64,000 nt of DNA from positions 62,001 through 126,000 of the forward strand of contig JASANG010001700.1 in the NCBI GenBank assembly GCA_030248215.1, read 5' to 3'. A program made the position numbers and the translations under genes. The notes below the pieces were generated by a model, which saw only the letters and a list, made by a program, of their open reading frames with translations, searched no databases and was not told the DNA's origin. Shown in pieces: positions 59,670-64,000 of this stretch (position 1 is its first letter; each line of letters opens with the position of its first letter). This stretch comes from Enoplolaimus lenunculus (taxonomy: Eukaryota; Nematoda; Enoplea; Enoplida; Thoracostomopsidae).

Positions 59670-61500
59670 CCCGCAACAGGGAGCAGACGGAGTTGGTCAG
59701 ACCTCCTAGAAAATTTTCGTTACCCCTAGAAAAATTTAACGCCTACTTTTAAAACCTGCGAACTCTAGACACGCCACTCATAAAATGGTTTTATAAGCAC
59801 CACTTTTTCGCATACCGAGCTTGCGGATCAAGTAAAGTTTTCCGCCCTTCTAAAAACGGAGAAACTTTACTTGTTACCTTAAAGAGGAATATTGATTGAT
59901 ACCACTCGAGAAAATTTAGTAATTTTTTGGTTTTTGTCATACGGATCGGTGCCGACATCTATGCTCATACCCATTCTACTCGTGCAGAAAAAATTTAAAT
60001 TTCAGTTTAGACCCATTGCAACAGCATGACCATTTGAGTATAAGAAATCAACAGACGGTTACCAACTTGAGTTTATACCCTTAGGGGACGCTTTACTGGA
60101 TGTCTTAGGGAGATTTTACTTGATCCCAGCTGGTTACGGGCCTGAACTAAAATTATAAAACTTGGAAGCCTGGAAGAACTTGCCCGTGATGTGTTAAAAT
60201 TTTATAAACTATAGACATGGTGTGGGTCATATTTTAATGTTATGTTAATTTTGTTTTTTCATTCATATTCAGCCATGTTGTTCGGTATAGCCATTCCGCA
60301 CATTAAGGCACGGTGGTTATAGCGCGGCTCTTAACTATATAAGCCGTGGTACAATGTATAAATAACATTGCATTAGTACCAGGGTACAACTGGACGTCTG
60401 CCTCCGGTTCCGGCTTCGGTAGAGTTTCTGCCTTAGGTTCAGGCAATTCCGGAAGTGAAATTTTGTAGAATTTGCAAAATTTATTTGTTTCATGCGTTTT
60501 ATTTTAACTTTTGGAAAAATTACAAGCACAAAACAGCCGAGATTTCATAAAAAATAACCGTAAAATTAAAATATTTAACAACCCCTTTCAGACATTTAGC
60601 TAAAAATTAGCCAATCAAATATTATTTTACCTATCCGATTTTGCCATTCACCTCCGGCTCGGGTAAATTTTGTTGGCCTCCGGCTAAGGCTTTCGTATTT
60701 TTCACCTCCGGTTACAGTCTGTTACCTATAAGACCTCTCGTGCGGTGAAATCTGGCGTTTGTTGGAGTATACAATTAGTGGTTACATTGCTTCTATGATT
60801 TTGCTTTGGTCAACTTTCAAAGATAATTGCTTATATGAATCTCTTTGAACACGAAATTTTACAAATGTTTTCAAACGCAACCTACATTTCTATTAAGCTG
60901 TCGAGTCTGACAACACAAGATTGAGTATAGAAATATCTCGCAGAAACAAAACCGCGATGTCCGAGATAACGTGTGTTTCAAACAGGTATTCGTGGCTGTT
61001 ACTCTGATATCCAGATACAAATTCTCGTGTTTCTTACAGTAAATATTTGTTGTAACCATACAAAGACATCCTCATAATCCAAAAACGGCGTCAATCCTCA
61101 GGATGTCTCTTTATTAATAGCCAAAATCAGGTCTCCTAAACACTACTAAAACATTGCGTTCGCTTTCAGCTAAGGATCCGGTTTTGGCTCCGGAAGAAAA
61201 TGCCAAACTTCGTCTCTCAGGATGTTGTCATTTTCACCTCCGATATAATTAAAAGCAGTGCCATCCTATTTTAAATGCATCATACCAGTCGTATTGGAGT
61301 TTGCCCCTTCCCTTACATTCCAATGTCCGACGCTATTGCGTTTCACGAGTCCAAAAACCCCTGCATTCTGATGATAAACATGCTGTACAACTGATAATTG
61401 TCTTTTCCCAACCGCCAAATACTACTGACAGCTTTTACAAAGGTGGCCGTGACGCAATCGTCGACAAAGCAAACTCCCCTCTCCAAATTTTCTTCCCCCT
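59670..61500. other. Intergenic, diverged GC-patterned repeat
   Basis: It holds TCCGGTTCCGGCTTCGG-like phrases (60379-60450, 60650-60720, 61170-61245), diverged from family 10. No gene, tRNA or intact element is recognised. 63000-63440 is likewise empty apart from an AT-rich 77-codon open frame. Confidence 0.45.
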
Positions 61501-61509
61501 CCTCCAGTG

Positions 61510-61708
61510 ACTGGAGTAGGAGGCGTATACCATCACCACTCAGCTATTGGAGCTTGACGCTCGAGTCCGATGGGGCTCTCACGTCTTGTGGTGATTTAGT
61601 ACATTGTATACGTGTTGCAATTTTTAAACACGGTGCGATATATACTATTTAACGTATATACACTGCGCTGAGTTGCCTACAGGCAGCTCAATGTGAGAAG
61701 AGGTTAAT
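61510..61708 (-). mobile_element. tRNA-derived SINE (family B)
   Basis: It carries ACCATCACCACTCAGCTATT, GAGCTTGACGCTCGAGTCCG and TCTCACGTCTTGTGGTGATT, and then the GTTGCCTACAGGCAGCTCAA tail before GAGGTTAATAG. It is a diverged inverted counterpart of the copy at 63535. Confidence 0.7.
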
Positions 61709-61785
61709 AGAAAAAAATTTCAGTTACCAAAATTATAAATAAACATTACAGCTTAAGTGAAGAACTCCGACTGGTTAAGGGTCGC

Positions 61786-61912
61786 GCTATACTTTTGATG
61801 ATGTCCGACACCATCCGTCACCGTGCGGTATCGCACGCGAATTACACACATACAATACCATGTGGTGACGGGCGGAGGCGTACGGCGCCGACCGGCGCCG
61901 CTCGAGACAAGT
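61786..61912. mobile_element. MITE family 5
   Basis: GCGCTATACTTTTGATGATG, CCGTGCGGTATCGCACGCG and CAATACCATGTGGTGACGG. It abuts the left end of a family 4 element. Confidence 0.8.
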
Positions 61913-61915
61913 ATA

Positions 61916-62365
61916 CAGTAGTGACCCGAATAAGAGGGGTGACTGATATTTATTTAACCTCTCCTGAGGGTACCCCCCTTGTTATTCGGTTACGGACTGT
62001 TATTTATTTTTAACCCACGCTCCGCCACCCTTCGTTACTGAGATATATCCGGTACTGCAATTATCCGTTGAATTAAACGTTTATTTGTTTTGCGTCAATA
62101 GCTTGAGCGATCATGCAAGGTTATACTTAGGAATGTGCTTTCAAAATTTAAGTGCGTCTTAAAGATTCGAACTCAATTTTATTTGGTCCTGAAGTCATTT
62201 ATGCACTACAATAAGGAATAACTGACATTCATGGACTCTAATTAGGACTTAGGGACTCTATCCGCTTACGCACTCTTATTAGGAATACGGACTCCTATTG
62301 ATTGGGGCTCAAAATGGGGACCCCCGTCTTATTACCCCACGCCCTCTTATTCGGGTCACTACAGT
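61916..62365. mobile_element. MITE family 4, full copy
   Basis: CAGTAGTGACCCGAATAAGA and TCTTATTCGGGTCACTACAG are inverted. The interior has CTCCGCCACCCTTCGTTACT and AGCTTGAGCGATCATGCAAG, as in 15838-16281. Confidence 0.92.
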
Positions 62366-62712
62366 AGCACCGCCCTAAAAGTACACAAATCCTTCGAAAT
62401 TTATCATAAACCGTTTGATATCTTAAGATTTAACCTTCTAAAATCGCGTGTTTTACGGAGTTTATTGCGTTAACCAAGACGTAGAAATTTATTAATAGAA
62501 AGTTTCAGTTAAAAATGATAATATAAATAGGTAGTATTTTAAGTCATGACTTAGGTTTATTTTGAAAATTTTAGAATATTTACCTTAAAGTTCAAGATAA
62601 TTTTTGTTTTTATAGACAAATAACAAAACGTGTTTGTTTTTTAATCGAAATTCTCCAGGTTTAAGTAAAAATAACCAACGTTCCTTTAGGTACAGAAGCG
62701 TAACTGCAGTAT

Positions 62713-62970
62713 ACTGTAGTGACCCGAATAAGAGGTGGGACTGATATTTATTGGCCTGTCCAGAGGGTAACCTCCTGTTAACCCGCCCTCCGCCGCCTCG
62801 ACTTTATTTGGTCCTGGAGCCATTTATGCACTACAATGACATTTATAGACTCTAATTAGGGTTTAGCGACTCTATCCGTCTCGGACTCTTATTTGAGAGA
62901 CGAACTTTTATAGATTGGGAACCAAAAACGGGACCCCCTCTTATTACCCCTCTTATTCGGTCACCACAGT
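62713..62970. mobile_element. MITE family 4, internally deleted copy
   Basis: CTGTAGTGACCCGAATAAGA and TCTTATTCGGTCACCACAGT are inverted. The middle of the long copies is missing. It lies about 350 bp from a full copy. Confidence 0.88.
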
Positions 62971-63534
62971 ATTTGCAACGAACGCCGGCGTCCAATATTG
63001 CAATGCAGCTAAAATGTTATAAAACATTGTATAAATTAAATCTATACGATCATACATTTATCACTATAAAAATTTAGAATTAATTCGCATATGTATCTAT
63101 ATATAAAATCAGCTGGAACGGTGGACAAAATACGTATGTGGGACATTCCAGCTGTATCCTTTTGAAACGAAACTCTGTCTACGCACATGATTGCAGTTGC
63201 GCTTTGTACAAAAATAAAAATTCAAAATTGTAGTGCGTTTTGTGCATCTGATCATCTCAATTTTCAATTTAATAAAATAAAAAACTCAAAATGTAATTTT
63301 CTCAACATCCGTTATTCTTTAAACTCCTCAGCACCTGTTATATACGATTCGTCAGTTTCAAATTTCATAAAAAAAGGTTCTCTGAAGGCCAACATCCTAT
63401 CTTTCACTGGAAAATTATAATTTTTGTGTAAACCGTATAAGCCATATTCACACGTGCAAGTTTTCACAGCAACAGTTGGTAGCTGAATGTTAAACGTGCT
63501 TTTATTGCTGAACCTCGGTCAAAGAACGTGCAGT

Positions 63535-63815
63535 TGTTAAAGTGTAACCCCTTCTCACATTGAGTTTCCTATATGCAACTCAGCGCAGTGTATATACGTT
63601 AAATAATGTACATCGCTCCGTGTTTAACAATTGCAACACGTATACATAGTACTAAAACACCACAAGACGTGAGAGCTCCCTCGGGCTCGATCGTCAAGCT
63701 CCTATAGCTGAGTGGTGATGGTATACGCCTCCCACTCCAGTCACCGAAGTTCGAATCCTAGCATATAAGTAGGTCTCAGGGGAAATAGAAAATGTTCATG
63801 TGAGAAAGGGTTAAT
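63535..63815 (+). mobile_element. tRNA-derived SINE (family B), plus orientation, best preserved tRNA part
   Basis: The tRNA-like part TATAGCTGAGTGGTGATGG (A box) and GAAGTTCGAATCCTAG (B box) lies at about 63700-63765, with the shared body before it (63535-63700). The layout is therefore body then tRNA head on the plus strand. Ends GAGAAAGGGTTAATAG. Confidence 0.7.
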
Positions 63816-64000
63816 AGAAAAAAATTACCATATAGAAAATGCACGAATGAATGGAGAAAAACATAACGTAGATTTTGTAATTTCCGACTCACGGAACTAA
63901 GTATATATTACGAAATTGTGTAGTGACAATATGCTAAATAGCAGGGTCGGCACATTAGGCGATATATATGCAAACTCTAATTAGACCAACGCTATTTACT

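Noticed and set aside
1-64000. CRISPR arrays, rRNA genes, bacterial operons
   Set aside because: No regularly spaced identical repeats with unique spacers, no rRNA signatures, and gene structure is plainly eukaryotic.

Overview
The window is nuclear DNA of an animal, most likely a marine invertebrate. The evidence is spliced genes with GT-AG introns and phase-1 extracellular domain exons, metazoan families (SLC22 transporter, C-type lectin-like domains with CCP, DPY-30, NF-YA), AT-rich introns and a very high load of short inverted-repeat transposons and tRNA-derived SINEs. A tunicate or similar small-genome deuterostome would fit, but nothing fixes the phylum. No prokaryotic operons, CRISPR or rRNA are visible.

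Layout: (1) About 1-5.0 kb, minus strand: the 5' half of an SLC22-type (MFS) transporter, five to six exons, running off the left edge. (2) About 14.6-32.5 kb, minus strand: a secreted mosaic lectin gene, read right to left as signal peptide, CCP/sushi, a short linker exon, four C-type lectin-like domains (CTLDs), a Cys-rich exon resembling part of a SUEL-type lectin domain, and a fifth CTLD. Every junction I could place is phase 1. The last exon was not found. Its first two CTLD exons are a recent tandem duplication, and a 5.85-kb LTR-like element with a 4-bp target duplication (20884-26731) sits in the flank of one copy. The other copy keeps the empty site. (3) 32.5-36.1 kb: an intergenic region between divergent genes that contains a perfect 457-bp palindrome. 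(4) 36.1-42.0 kb, plus strand: DPY-30, a core subunit of COMPASS/MLL histone H3K4 methyltransferases, with an N-terminal tail of about 200 residues built from frame-neutral exons. (5) 47.4-57.4 kb, plus strand: NF-YA, the sequence-specific subunit of the CCAAT-binding factor NF-Y, with a long Q/S/G/T-rich activation region; an intron separates its subunit-binding helix from its DNA-binding helix. (6) 58.8-59.0 kb, minus strand: a small secreted Cys-containing peptide exon. The rest to 64 kb is repeats.

At least ten families of non-autonomous inverted-repeat elements recur through introns and spacers. The most striking family has 'GGCCCATGTATAGAACAGGG'-type ends and carries internal arrays of TTAGGC-like hexamers. 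Another has 'CACTGCAAAAAATGG' ends with nested GAGTCAAATTTGACTC palindromes. These repeats account for nearly all of the long open frames outside the genes listed. DPY-30 and NF-YA are both nuclear chromatin/transcription proteins, but nothing here shows that they are co-regulated.
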